Source of the DNA: Clostridium mobile
GTDB lineage: Bacteria > Bacillota > Clostridia > Clostridiales > Clostridiaceae
Assembly (NCBI RefSeq): GCF_018918285.1
Contig: NZ_JAHLQF010000001.1
Location: 186,001-250,000, forward strand
Direction of reading: 5' to 3'
Length of the DNA stretch: 64,000 nt
Shown here piece after piece: positions 1-8,721 of the stretch. Both the position numbers and the translations under genes were made by a program. Within the stretch, counting starts at the first letter, position 1; every line of letters starts with the position of its first letter. The notes under the pieces were generated by a model that was given only the letters and a program-made list of their open reading frames with translations, did no database searches and was not told the DNA's origin.

Positions 1-403
1 AAGTCGTTCTCTTCTCATAAGGCAGTTCCTGCAATATTTCTAAAGCCTGCTTTATTAAAATATTGTTTAAAACTTTATTTTCTAAATTATCTTTAGTAAT
101 TTCTATTTCCTCATTAAAAGATAGTATATTTTTATTTCTTCTTAACTTATCCCTATATAGATTTGTAGCAATAGTTATAAGCCAAGTGGAGAATCTATAC
201 TTAGGAGTAAATTTATCAATATTAACTATGGCCCTTAGCAAAGTTTCTTGTATAATATCCTTTGCTTCCTCTGTATTACCAGTAAGCTTTATTACATATC
301 CCTTTAATATATTATAATTATTATTTATTAAGAGAGTCATAGCCTCCTTATCTCCAGCTTTAGCTGATTGTACCAAAGCTTTCTCTTCTACCAAATCTAT
401 CAC
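1..403 (-). CDS. ECF-type RNA polymerase sigma factor (3' end off window)
   Basis: The minus-strand frame encodes about 134 residues before leaving the window. Sigma region 2 is visible (AKDIIQETLLRAI, then RFSTWLITIATNLYRDKLRR), followed by a linker and the start of region 4 (LEILQELPYEKR). This is the layout of an extracytoplasmic-function sigma factor, usually 160-190 aa. The start is either GTG at 401-403 or TTG at 392-394; an AGGTG sits 6 nt before the TTG. It begins just after the stop of the ABC permease, so it is probably cotranscribed with that transporter. Regulating the transporter or the cell envelope is an inference. Confidence 0.85.
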   Translation of the reverse strand, partial: MIDLVEEKALVQSAKAGDKEAMTLLINNNYNILKGYVIKLTGNTEEAKDIIQETLLRAIVNIDKFTPKYRFSTWLITIATNLYRDKLRRNKNILSFNEEIEITKDNLENKVLNNILIKQALEILQELPYEKRTT

Positions 404-415
404 CTGCCTAAGGGT

Positions 416-1210
416 TTATACTAATTTTTCATAAACAAAATTTCCCGTTATTTTATTAAATAAAATGTAATCTATAATATAAATTATTGTTCCTAATATT
501 AGTAAAATACTATTAGTTAATAAAAAAACACCTGTTATTTGACCAACTAATAATAAAATTATAGGTAATACTATAAGTCCACTAACTTGTTGAGCTTCTT
601 GGAATGTCTTAGATTTAGCTGAAATCAATACGGTAAAGGTAAGTCCAAGTAACGTAATTGCAGGCACTAAATAAAGTATTAATATAGTCCATTTTACATT
701 TGGGAAAATAATTCTTCCAAAATATTTCCAACTTCCCAAATTTACTACTATACCAAATGCTAAAAAAGAGATTATAGTTATACAATATGAAGGTATAAAC
801 ACCCCTAATACTTTACCTCTGAATAGTTCTTTTAAGCTTATAGGTGTATAAAATAAAGTTTCCAATGTTTTATGTTCCCTTTCTCCAACAAAGCTACTAG
901 CTCCAATTATACTTGAGCACATAATTGGTATTAAAAGAAAAAATGCTGGAAAAATATAATCTATGGATGCTTTAATTATCCTTTGTTCTGTAGCAAGTTC
1001 TCCATAATTCAAAGGTAAAATTTCTAACAAACCTTTCATATCTTTTATAAGGCTAGAAGTATCTTTAGAAAAATTAACACCCATTAAAATTACGCTAGGC
1101 ATTATAACAACCATTAATAAAGGTACTATTATCATGGGCAAGTATATTTGTTTTGATGAAAAAATTTCTTTTATATCCTTCTTTATTAAAGCAATTTCTT
1201 TATTACTCAA
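416..1210 (-). CDS. ABC-2 type transporter permease
   Basis: This 264-aa membrane protein has about six hydrophobic segments. It carries the ABC-2 features of a long first extracytoplasmic loop and the cytosolic stretch GEREHKTLETLFYTPISLKELFRGK (about residues 108-132), typical of Na+/drug export permeases. I chose the TTG at 1208-1210, preceded by a GGGGGG ribosome site; it overlaps the stop of the ATPase gene by 8 nt. An earlier in-frame TTG at 1234 lacks a ribosome site. It should form a transporter with the preceding ATPase. The substrate is unknown. Confidence 0.85.
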   Translation of the reverse strand: MSNKEIALIKKDIKEIFSSKQIYLPMIIVPLLMVVIMPSVILMGVNFSKDTSSLIKDMKGLLEILPLNYGELATEQRIIKASIDYIFPAFFLLIPIMCSSIIGASSFVGEREHKTLETLFYTPISLKELFRGKVLGVFIPSYCITIISFLAFGIVVNLGSWKYFGRIIFPNVKWTILILYLVPAITLLGLTFTVLISAKSKTFQEAQQVSGLIVLPIILLLVGQITGVFLLTNSILLILGTIIYIIDYILFNKITGNFVYEKLV

Positions 1211-2111
1211 TCTTATCCCCCCTTGTGTAAGCAAAATATAATTCTTCTAAACTACATATTGAATTTTTAACTTCATAAATTTTACCACCATTATTAATTA
1301 CATTAGTTAATATTTGAGGAATTTCTTCCTCTGAATTTATTTCTCTTTTATATACACCACTGCTCTTTTCAGAAAATCCCAAGTTATTAGGAATATCATA
1401 CCCTCTTATTATTAAATTATCTCCTATGTCTTTTTCTTTTGCTAATTTTTTAAAGCTTCCAAAACCTAATATTTTTCCCTTATTAATAAATCCATAGGTA
1501 TCACATATATCCTCCGCATACCTTAATTGGTGAGTACACATAAATACAGTCGTACCGCTTTCATAAACCATATTCTTTATAAGTTCTGTTACATTTTGAG
1601 CAGTTTCAGGATCCAATCCTGAAGTTGGTTCATCTAAAAAAACTATTTTAGGGTTGTTAATTAAAGCAATAGCTAAACTTATTCTTTTTTTCATACCTGT
1701 ACTATACTCTTTTACTTTCTTGTCTCTATGTTCATATAATCCTAATTTTTTTAGTATATCTTCTACTCTAGTTTTTAAAACCAAATAAGGCAAATCATGC
1801 AACTTTCCAAAAAACATTAGATTTTCTTTGCCAGATAAATTTTCATAGCATGCAGCTGTCTCAGTCATTACGCTGCAGATTTTATGGATTTCATGGGCTT
1901 CTTTTACTATGTCTTTTCCTAATATTTCTCCTCTCCCTGCAGTAGGTTTTAAAATACCATTTAAAATTCTTATAGTTGTGGTTTTACCAGAGCCATTAGG
2001 CCCTAAAAAACCTACTATAGACCCTTGTTCTACTGTAAAATTTATATTTTCAATAGCTTTATAAGTTCCATCATAAGTTTTAGTTAAATTTTCTACTACT
2101 ATTCCTTTCAT
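1203..2111 (-). CDS. ABC transporter ATP-binding protein
   Basis: This 302-aa nucleotide-binding subunit has Walker A GPNGSGKT (about residues 37-44), signature YSTGMKKR (near 136), Walker B IVFLDEPTSGLD (near 155) and a switch His in CTHQ. A C-terminal extension of about 90 residues resembles other drug or antibiotic-resistance ABC-2 ATPases. The start is the ATG at 2109-2111 behind GGGTGAGGAG; a GTG five codons upstream lies inside that ribosome site. It is translationally coupled to the permease downstream. Role: energising export of an unknown substrate. Confidence 0.9.
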   Translation of the reverse strand: MKGIVVENLTKTYDGTYKAIENINFTVEQGSIVGFLGPNGSGKTTTIRILNGILKPTAGRGEILGKDIVKEAHEIHKICSVMTETAACYENLSGKENLMFFGKLHDLPYLVLKTRVEDILKKLGLYEHRDKKVKEYSTGMKKRISLAIALINNPKIVFLDEPTSGLDPETAQNVTELIKNMVYESGTTVFMCTHQLRYAEDICDTYGFINKGKILGFGSFKKLAKEKDIGDNLIIRGYDIPNNLGFSEKSSGVYKREINSEEEIPQILTNVINNGGKIYEVKNSICSLEELYFAYTRGDKIE

Positions 2112-2160
2112 TCTATCACTCCTCACCCATTTAACGTTCTATGTACCAAAAAGTTCACTC

Positions 2161-2194
2161 AAAAAAATAACAAACTGCAGAATTTTACTGCAGT
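2161..2194 (-). terminator. Rho-independent terminator after pyruvate-kinase-like gene
   Basis: On the minus strand ACTGCAG and CTGCAGT form a 7-bp stem, followed by a T-rich run ending in seven Ts, directly after the stop of the pyruvate-kinase-like gene. Confidence 0.7.
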
Positions 2195-2195
2195 A

Positions 2196-3209
2196 TTATT
2201 TTGAATATGTTTCTATTAATTTTTTCATTGTAGATACCGTTAGTATAGGTCTACTTCCCACCGAAACTTCACCTGCTAACATGATAGCATATACACCATT
2301 TTTCAAGAAATAATAAATATCACTCATTTCACTTAAAGTTGGTCTTATATTTTTTTTCATTGAATCCAATACATATGTAGCAATAATAATATTCTTATTA
2401 TTGTCTTTTATTTGTTTTATTATATTTTCCTGAACTATAGGAATTTCTTCATAGTTTATCTCTGAAATCAAATCCCCTCTACCTATCATTACTCCGTCAC
2501 TTTCACTCAATATCTCCTGAAAATTTTCTATTCCTTCTTTACTCTCTATCTTTGCCCATAATTTAACCTTTCTACCATTGGAGTTTTTATTTACAAATGT
2601 TCTAAATTCCTTCATATTTTCAGCATAACAGACATAGGAAAGGCATATTATATCTACTCCCCTATTCAATCCCCAGATTATATCCCTTTTATCTTTCGCT
2701 GTAAGTCCCATAAAGCTTCTATCCACACCTGGAGCGTTGACCCCTTTTTCTCTTCTAATCATTCCGCCCCTTTTTACAACAGTTTTAATGATGTCTTTAT
2801 TATTATCTAAAACTTCAAACTCCATTGTACCATCTTTCATATAGATTGTTTTTGTAGATTTTAATAGTGAAAGATCTTTTCGAAATGAAAGTGGGACATA
2901 AAAAATCCTGTCTTCTATAATGTCTTTCCTTTCCTTATAGCTATTTTCACTGCAAAAATATACTGTGTCTCCAGCAAATACCTTATACTGATGGTGAAAA
3001 CTTCTACTGACTCTAATTTTATTACCAGCTAAATCTTGAAGTATAGAAATATTTTTATATTTTTTTTGCGTATAATCTATTAAAGCTTCAGTATCCTTAT
3101 AATTTATATGTGAAAAATTAAATCTTAAAATATCTGTACCTGCTTTTATAAGTTTATCTATGGAATCTATATTATTAACCTTTGGACCAATAGAACAAAT
3201 AATCTTCAT
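2196..3209 (-). CDS. Pyruvate-kinase-like protein lacking the C-terminal domain
   Basis: This 337-aa protein aligns by motif with the catalytic A and B domains of pyruvate kinase: KIICSIGP at the N-terminus, LRFNFSH (substrate Arg), QDLAGNKIRV, WAKIESKEGIENF (catalytic Lys and metal Glu), MIGRGDL (metal Asp) and ATYVLDSM. It stops after MLAGEVSVGSRPI, so the regulatory C-domain of the usual 470-580-aa enzyme is absent. The start is the ATG at 3207-3209 with AGGAT upstream; a GTG at 3218 is less likely. Enzymatic activity is plausible, since the key residues remain. A different phosphoryl substrate cannot be excluded. Confidence 0.8.
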   Translation of the reverse strand: MKIICSIGPKVNNIDSIDKLIKAGTDILRFNFSHINYKDTEALIDYTQKKYKNISILQDLAGNKIRVSRSFHHQYKVFAGDTVYFCSENSYKERKDIIEDRIFYVPLSFRKDLSLLKSTKTIYMKDGTMEFEVLDNNKDIIKTVVKRGGMIRREKGVNAPGVDRSFMGLTAKDKRDIIWGLNRGVDIICLSYVCYAENMKEFRTFVNKNSNGRKVKLWAKIESKEGIENFQEILSESDGVMIGRGDLISEINYEEIPIVQENIIKQIKDNNKNIIIATYVLDSMKKNIRPTLSEMSDIYYFLKNGVYAIMLAGEVSVGSRPILTVSTMKKLIETYSK

Positions 3210-3265
3210 ACAATACACATCCTATTCCATAATTTACATACAAATATACAATATCACACAACGTG

Positions 3266-4324
3266 CTATTTAGAAAGCCTTTCTTTTATTACATATCTAT
3301 AAATAGTACTTATAAATATTTTTAATATACCATAAATGGGTACTATAACAAAGGCGGCTAGCGGCCCTCCAAAAGCTACAGCTCCTATTACTAAAAATAT
3401 GTCTGTTAATGGATGTATATCCATAGTATAGCCCATGATAGCTGGCACTACTATTCTACCTTTCAAAGTCTGAACTATAAGAAAAGTAATCCCAAGCTTT
3501 ATAAGCATTGTAAATCCAGTTGAAATTGCAATTATTGTAGGAATAATCATAGATATAAAAAATCCAATATAAGGAATAAAAGCTAAAATAAATGTGATTA
3601 CTGAAAATAATAGTGCATTAGGCATATGTATTATTCTATAGCCTATGTATATCATTATACTAAGGGAAAATGCTACTTTACTCTGCCCTATTACATACCG
3701 CGATAAAACCACATGACTTTCCTCCAATATACTACTTACAATGTTTTTATATTTATAAGGAAATAAATTTATAAATCCATTTTTAAATTTATCTCCATCT
3801 TTTAATAGATAAAAAATTGTAATTAGTATTAAAAGAAGTTTTGAGAAACTATCCATAATGTATTTAAATCCTTTATATAAATTTTGCACTATATTTTGCA
3901 TGTATTTATTTACAGATTCCATAAACATTTTATAAATATTACTTATATCTATATATTTGCCAACTTGGTCTAGCGCTTTATTAATATGACTATTTTTTTC
4001 TCCAATGTTTTTAAATTCATTTATTAGTCCATTCAATTCAGGAGTAATTAATTGAGTAAAATAAAAAAATATCCCTGATAAAATAAATATCCAAATTGTC
4101 AAAGTAAGCGCTGACGTTACAGAAGACTTTAATCCTTTCTTTTTAAAAACTTCATTTAATGGTCTAATTAGATAATAAAAAAATACAGAAATCAGTAAAG
4201 GACTAATAACTGCTTTTATTAAAATCTTCATTAATTTATATAAAATAGTTACCTTTGTAAAAAGAATTAAGCTTATAAAAACTAGATTTATTATTAAGAG
4301 ATATTTTATTATTTTTTCTTCCAC
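3266..4324 (-). CDS. AI-2E family membrane transporter (PerM/YtvI-like)
   Basis: This 352-aa polytopic protein has about eight hydrophobic segments. The central soluble stretch (about residues 95-150) and the PxIGF, GYTMDIHPL and FLVIGAVAFGGPLAAFVIVPI segments are typical of the AI-2E/UPF0118 family. Members include the TqsA and YdiK-type permeases and the sporulation-linked YtvI. The substrate here is unknown; the family name does not prove autoinducer export. A strong terminator separates it from the upstream ABC exporter. Confidence 0.85.
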   Translation of the reverse strand: MEEKIIKYLLIINLVFISLILFTKVTILYKLMKILIKAVISPLLISVFFYYLIRPLNEVFKKKGLKSSVTSALTLTIWIFILSGIFFYFTQLITPELNGLINEFKNIGEKNSHINKALDQVGKYIDISNIYKMFMESVNKYMQNIVQNLYKGFKYIMDSFSKLLLILITIFYLLKDGDKFKNGFINLFPYKYKNIVSSILEESHVVLSRYVIGQSKVAFSLSIMIYIGYRIIHMPNALLFSVITFILAFIPYIGFFISMIIPTIIAISTGFTMLIKLGITFLIVQTLKGRIVVPAIMGYTMDIHPLTDIFLVIGAVAFGGPLAAFVIVPIYGILKIFISTIYRYVIKERLSK

Positions 4325-4345
4325 TACATAATCAATCCTTTATTA

Positions 4346-4390
4346 TTTTTTAATATTATTTTTACCAAGGTGGTAAATAATATTAAAAAT
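4346..4390 (-). terminator. Terminator between ABC exporter and AI-2E gene
   Basis: A long inverted repeat (left arm 4347-4366, right arm 4372-4389) flanks a short loop and is followed on the minus strand by A/T-rich DNA. It terminates the exporter transcript. Confidence 0.7.
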
Positions 4391-4403
4391 AATTAATATT
4401 CCT

Positions 4404-6083
4404 TTATACTGTATAAAACTTAAAGAACTTATCTTTCTTTTCTAACAACTCTTTGAAATTTCCTCTTTCAACTATATGTCCATTTTCCATATATATTATC
4501 TCATCATATAAACTTAATAATTCTTCACTCATTTTATGAGTAATGGTAATTAGTGTTAGATTCTCTATATTTAAAAGTTTACTTTCTATATCATAAGCTG
4601 TTTGCATATCTATAGCAGAAGTACCTTCATCTAATACAAGTATTGGTGTTTCTTGAATTAGAGCTCTAGCGATTGCAATTCTTTGTCTTTGTCCACCTGA
4701 AAGATTGCTACCATTTTCACCAACTAAAGAATTTAATCCATTACTTGTTTCATCTATAAATTTATTTGCACCACTTAAATTTAAAACATTATTTATCTGT
4801 TCTTCTGAAAACCCCTTATATAAACATATATTATCTTTTATAGTTTTATCAAACATGTACACATTTTGATGTATAATTGAAATCATTTCGTTTAACTGTT
4901 CTATATTTAAGTTCTTAATACTATTTCCATCAAATTTTATATCTCCGCTAAAATCAGAATAATATCCAAGCATTAGCTTTATTAAAGTAGATTTACCACA
5001 TCCACTTTCCCCTACTATGGCATACTTCTTATTTTTATCTATACTTATGCTTATATCATTAATAACAGATTTTTCATTTCCATAATTAAAAGATAATTTT
5101 GAGACCTCTAAGTTATTATTAAAGTAAGGTTTATCTTTACCTATAAAATCATTATCTTTATAATTAGAAAAATCATCGATTCTTTCAATTATAGGTTTAA
5201 CACTATTAAGTTTAGGAACATTACTCATTATCATTATTACTGGGTGTACAAAGGTACCCGAAAGTTGAACTATGGCAATAAGCATTCCCATGGTTAAGTT
5301 ACCCTTTATAACTAAATATCCTGATAAAAATATAGCTACAAACTGTGTTCCCAATCCTAACATTTGAGATATTGATTCATTTATCACAAATATCTTATCA
5401 GCTTGAAACTTTGTGTTAGCTAAATTATTATTCTCCTCTTGAAACTCTTTAGTTATATTGTTTCTTAAATTATATGACCTTATAACGTCATATCCAGAAA
5501 ATATATCTTTAATTTTAGAAGTAAAAAATGATAGTCTATTTGAAAGTTCTAATTGCTTACTTTCTAAAGCTTTTCCAAATATACTTGGTACTATAAAAAT
5601 TAATAACATACTTATGAATATCCCTAATGTAACCAATGGACTTAAATATAATAAAAGAATAACTGTTACCACAAACATAACACTATATTGAAGAATTAAA
5701 AGTAATGGAACTATATAGTTCTCTTCTATCAATTTTATATCATTTGTTAATACGGAAATATAATCAGCTGTATTTTTAGAATTAAAATCCTTATAGTTTC
5801 TTCTAAGTATTCCCAAGAATGCTTTATTTCTTAGCATTTTCAATAAATTTCTGATGAACATTTTACTTAAAATATCATATATAAAATATAGTAATCCTAT
5901 AAGAATACCGTATCCCACGGAATATATTAATATTCTTTTAAACCCCACCATGTTTCTACTAGTAACATAATCTATAGTGGTTTGAATAAATAAGGATAGC
6001 CCTACCATAGCTACTGATGATATTACGCTAAATATAACCGTTAATACTAATAGCAGTTTATTTTTTTTAATACATTCTTTCAT
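4404..6083 (-). CDS. ABC exporter with fused membrane and ATPase domains
   Basis: This 559-aa half-transporter has an N-terminal ABC type-I membrane domain with six helices (residues 1-300) and a C-terminal ATPase. The ATPase has Walker A GESGCGKST (near 360), signature LSGGQRQRIAIARA (near 460), Walker B ILVLDEGTSAID (near 482) and H-loop TITHK. It is expected to homodimerise in the membrane and export a peptide, lipid or drug. It has its own consensus promoter with a palindromic operator and sits next to an ArsR-like regulator, suggesting ligand-induced export. No substrate can be named. Confidence 0.9.
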   Translation of the reverse strand: MKECIKKNKLLLVLTVIFSVISSVAMVGLSLFIQTTIDYVTSRNMVGFKRILIYSVGYGILIGLLYFIYDILSKMFIRNLLKMLRNKAFLGILRRNYKDFNSKNTADYISVLTNDIKLIEENYIVPLLLILQYSVMFVVTVILLLYLSPLVTLGIFISMLLIFIVPSIFGKALESKQLELSNRLSFFTSKIKDIFSGYDVIRSYNLRNNITKEFQEENNNLANTKFQADKIFVINESISQMLGLGTQFVAIFLSGYLVIKGNLTMGMLIAIVQLSGTFVHPVIMIMSNVPKLNSVKPIIERIDDFSNYKDNDFIGKDKPYFNNNLEVSKLSFNYGNEKSVINDISISIDKNKKYAIVGESGCGKSTLIKLMLGYYSDFSGDIKFDGNSIKNLNIEQLNEMISIIHQNVYMFDKTIKDNICLYKGFSEEQINNVLNLSGANKFIDETSNGLNSLVGENGSNLSGGQRQRIAIARALIQETPILVLDEGTSAIDMQTAYDIESKLLNIENLTLITITHKMSEELLSLYDEIIYMENGHIVERGNFKELLEKKDKFFKFYTV

Positions 6084-6130
6084 AGCAATTCTCCTAACTT
6101 AAATTAATTTAATCATAATTACATATTCAT

Positions 6131-6158
6131 ATAATCATCTAATTAATTAGATGATTAT
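6131..6158. promoter_or_regulatory. 28-bp perfect palindrome, probable operator
   Basis: Every base of 6131-6158 is mirrored about the centre AATT; the half-site is ATAATCATCTAATT. It lies in the leader of the ABC exporter, between promoter and start codon, and next to the ArsR-like gene. The family normally binds such AT-rich palindromes. Confidence 0.7.
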
Positions 6159-6202
6159 CTAACTCATGTTCTTATTATATTCTCAAGTTAGATACTTGTC
6201 AA
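6156..6202 (-). promoter_or_regulatory. Consensus sigma-A promoter of ABC exporter, flanked by inverted repeat
   Basis: On the minus strand TTGACA (6197-6202), a 17-bp spacer and TATAAT (6174-6179) form a perfect vegetative promoter. A 9-bp inverted repeat, TATCTAACT at 6186-6194 and AGTTAGATA at 6156-6164, brackets the -10 element. It could hold a second operator for the neighbouring regulator. Confidence 0.8.
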
Positions 6203-6242
6203 ATAAATTAGACAACTTTATTATTCATGATTTATCTCAATA

Positions 6243-6274
6243 AAAAAATCTCCCAGCTATACTGAGAGATTTTT
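6243..6274 (-). terminator. Terminator after ArsR-like regulator gene
   Basis: An AAAAAATCTC stem with a GAGAGATTTTTT partner abuts the stop codon of the regulator. It has T runs on both strands and could act bidirectionally. Confidence 0.8.
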
Positions 6275-7305
6275 TATAATAATACACTATTTAATTCATC
6301 TATAAAATTTTTTAATCCTATTTTATTTAAGTGGTAGTATATCCTACCTTGTTTCTTTTCTACAACAACCATGCTACATTCTACTAAGGATGACATATGA
6401 TATGAAACTGTAGCTGGAGTAAGCTTTAAGGCTTCAGCTATCTCCAAACTATACTTGGGGCCAACCTTTAAAAGTGATATTATTTCTAATTTGCTTTTAT
6501 CACTTAAGGCTTTTAATTTTAAAACAAGTTCACCCTTGTTCCCCATGCAATTAATGCACTCTTGGGATATAAGCTCATATAATACTCCCATGAAATATGT
6601 ATTTTTAAACTCAACTAATGAAGCACCAAATGCTAATGTAGGAATTACACTAATCTCATTATCATTATCCTTTATAATATTATTTAATATCTCACATTTA
6701 TCTGAATTAACATATTTAATATAATTACTTAACAATTTAGACAATGGTTTCTCAATAACTTTATAAGCTTCATTATATGCATTTCTATTATCTTCTATTA
6801 TCTTAATTAGAGATTTATAATACTTCTTAGGATCATTTAAAATAATCATTAACTTCCATTTAGTATTCTCTTTAAGATCTAGTCCTTTTAAAAACTCCAT
6901 TATATTATTTAGTGTACTAATAGAATCTATAGTCTTTTCATCCTCAAACATCTCATTATAAACATCTAAAATTATAGATTTAAACTGATCATCTGTTATA
7001 TTATCTAAGGAATATATTAAATCTTCATTGTTAATTAAAACAAAAGCAATTAACATAAAAATAGATGCATCATCTTCATCAAAAAAAAACACTTCATTTT
7101 CATTAATAATCTTATATTTATCAAAAGTTTTTATATATTTATCAATTACCTTAAAATTTTTCTTTATAATTAACTCTCCATTAACTCCATCATTGTTAAG
7201 TTCTTGTATTGCCGCATCAATAATTTCTTCGTAGTTATGACTCATATAAATCAATCCAAACATTTCATAAATGGGATTCAATTTATCAAGTATTTTAATT
7301 CCCAT
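6274..7305 (-). CDS. ArsR-type winged-helix regulator with large N-terminal domain
   Basis: This 343-aa protein has a C-terminal ArsR/HTH_5 domain at about residues 262-335 (LSDKSKLEIISLLK, then LTPATVSYHMSSLVECSMV as the recognition helix region, and GRIYYHL as the wing). The first 260 residues are mostly helical and rich in Asn, Asp and Ile. I do not recognise them as a named domain; they probably sense a ligand. Classical ArsR proteins are about 100 aa, so this is an unusually long relative. It lies upstream of the ABC exporter, whose promoter carries a large palindrome, so it is the likely repressor. Confidence 0.8.
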   Translation of the reverse strand: MGIKILDKLNPIYEMFGLIYMSHNYEEIIDAAIQELNNDGVNGELIIKKNFKVIDKYIKTFDKYKIINENEVFFFDEDDASIFMLIAFVLINNEDLIYSLDNITDDQFKSIILDVYNEMFEDEKTIDSISTLNNIMEFLKGLDLKENTKWKLMIILNDPKKYYKSLIKIIEDNRNAYNEAYKVIEKPLSKLLSNYIKYVNSDKCEILNNIIKDNDNEISVIPTLAFGASLVEFKNTYFMGVLYELISQECINCMGNKGELVLKLKALSDKSKLEIISLLKVGPKYSLEIAEALKLTPATVSYHMSSLVECSMVVVEKKQGRIYYHLNKIGLKNFIDELNSVLL

Positions 7306-7389
7306 ATTACTCCACTCCCATAAATTAGTTTATCAGAATATCCATATTATATCACAAAAATGAATTCAATAAGAATAGTATATATGAAA

Positions 7390-7425
7390 AAAGCTCCTGT
7401 ATTTCATATATACAAGAGCTCTATT
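7390..7425 (-). terminator. Terminator after FAD oxidoreductase operon
   Basis: On the minus strand an AGCTC...GAGCT stem with inner TGTAT/ATACA pairing is followed by six Ts, just past the oxidoreductase stop. Confidence 0.75.
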
Positions 7426-7443
7426 TATATATTTCAATATAAT

Positions 7444-8721
7444 TTAAATTAATTTTTGATTCATAATATCCTTTAAATTCAATTTTTCAATTCTTTTCGC
7501 TATCTCTGCGTCATCTATAGAATAAAGTCCTACTTCTTTCATTCTCTTAAAATATTCAGCTCCTGCAAAGGTGTATCTTTTTCTTCTTCCTTCCTTTGTT
7601 TCCATTTGACTGTTTGCATAAGATATTATATCTCCTATAGCAGTAGCCTTTGGAAGAGTTAGTAAAGACATTCCTAAATGGTATCTTACTGCATTGTGTC
7701 CTGCTAAAGAACCAGTGCACATAGCTTCCGTATGGCCTACAAACAAACCTGATTTTTCACCTGCACAAAACAAATTATCTAAACCTTTAACCCTCATATC
7801 ATCAGTTCTTTGTGCCACTGAAAGATATCTTATAGAATTTGCTTTACCTCCTGCATATGGATCAATATATTTAGCCTTTTCTAGTCCTTTTATTTTTCTT
7901 AATTTATCTAAAGGATAAAAAGGAGTCATTAATTTTATATGACCCGTATCTAAAAGTATTATATTTTCTGCAAATTCCCTTAAAGCATATTGTTGGCATA
8001 CTTTAAGTTTTAATTTATCAATATTTATATCTTCTGGTGGTACTTTTAATACCACTGATCCTTTCTCCTCAATTTCTTTTAATAATTCTTCTCCTATACT
8101 TTCTTTGCAAAGCTTGCATGAACCGCTAAAAGCTCCGTAAACATCTTCCTCTCTCTCTCCTTGAAGATCTTCCGCACCTGCTCTAGCGCTAATACTTACC
8201 CTTGGTCCAAATGCCGGACACCTAAGTACGCACATGGAGCATCCATTTCCATATCTTAAACAATTACCCATAGGTCCTGTTGATCCAGTAGCTTCTATAA
8301 ATACATCTCCTTTTACATAGGTACCATCGGAAAGATATATTCCTATTATTTTATTTTCATTCTTCTCTACATCTACAACTCTAGTCATAAAATTTAACTC
8401 TATTCCTAAGCTTGTTAAATGTTTCCTTACATCTGGCTCTATTTTATTTACATCATATAACCATGCATGACCATGTCCTGGGAACTCTATATTTCTATGT
8501 CTAGTATTACTATCTGTTATATTGATCAAATCTCCTGCGCCGAAGTTAATCAATTCTTCTGCTGCGGTATATCTTCCATTGTTTCTCATTATTCCTCCTA
8601 CATTACCTAGGCCAATTAACATATCAGTCTTTTCGTATAAAATAACTTTTGCTCCAGCTTTTTTGGCTGTTATAGCTGCAGCACATCCTGACCAGCCTCC
8701 GCCAATTACAATAACCTTCAT
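7444..8721 (-). CDS. FAD-dependent oxidoreductase with Cys clusters
   Basis: This 425-aa flavoprotein opens with a Rossmann FAD-binding motif (VIVIGGGWSGCAAAITAKKAGAKV, ending in an acidic residue at strand 2: YEK). It has a GDVFIEATGSTGP segment and a C-terminal GLFVGHTEAMCTGSLAGHNAVR FAD motif resembling the TrmFO/GidA and FAD_binding_2 groups. Cysteines in GNGCSMCVLRCPAFG and SCKLCKES could bind a metal or Fe-S centre. Its ATG overlaps the TGA of the upstream electron-transfer gene (ATGA), so the two proteins are coupled and probably form one complex. The substrate is unknown. Confidence 0.8.
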   Translation of the reverse strand: MKVIVIGGGWSGCAAAITAKKAGAKVILYEKTDMLIGLGNVGGIMRNNGRYTAAEELINFGAGDLINITDSNTRHRNIEFPGHGHAWLYDVNKIEPDVRKHLTSLGIELNFMTRVVDVEKNENKIIGIYLSDGTYVKGDVFIEATGSTGPMGNCLRYGNGCSMCVLRCPAFGPRVSISARAGAEDLQGEREEDVYGAFSGSCKLCKESIGEELLKEIEEKGSVVLKVPPEDINIDKLKLKVCQQYALREFAENIILLDTGHIKLMTPFYPLDKLRKIKGLEKAKYIDPYAGGKANSIRYLSVAQRTDDMRVKGLDNLFCAGEKSGLFVGHTEAMCTGSLAGHNAVRYHLGMSLLTLPKATAIGDIISYANSQMETKEGRRKRYTFAGAEYFKRMKEVGLYSIDDAEIAKRIEKLNLKDIMNQKLI

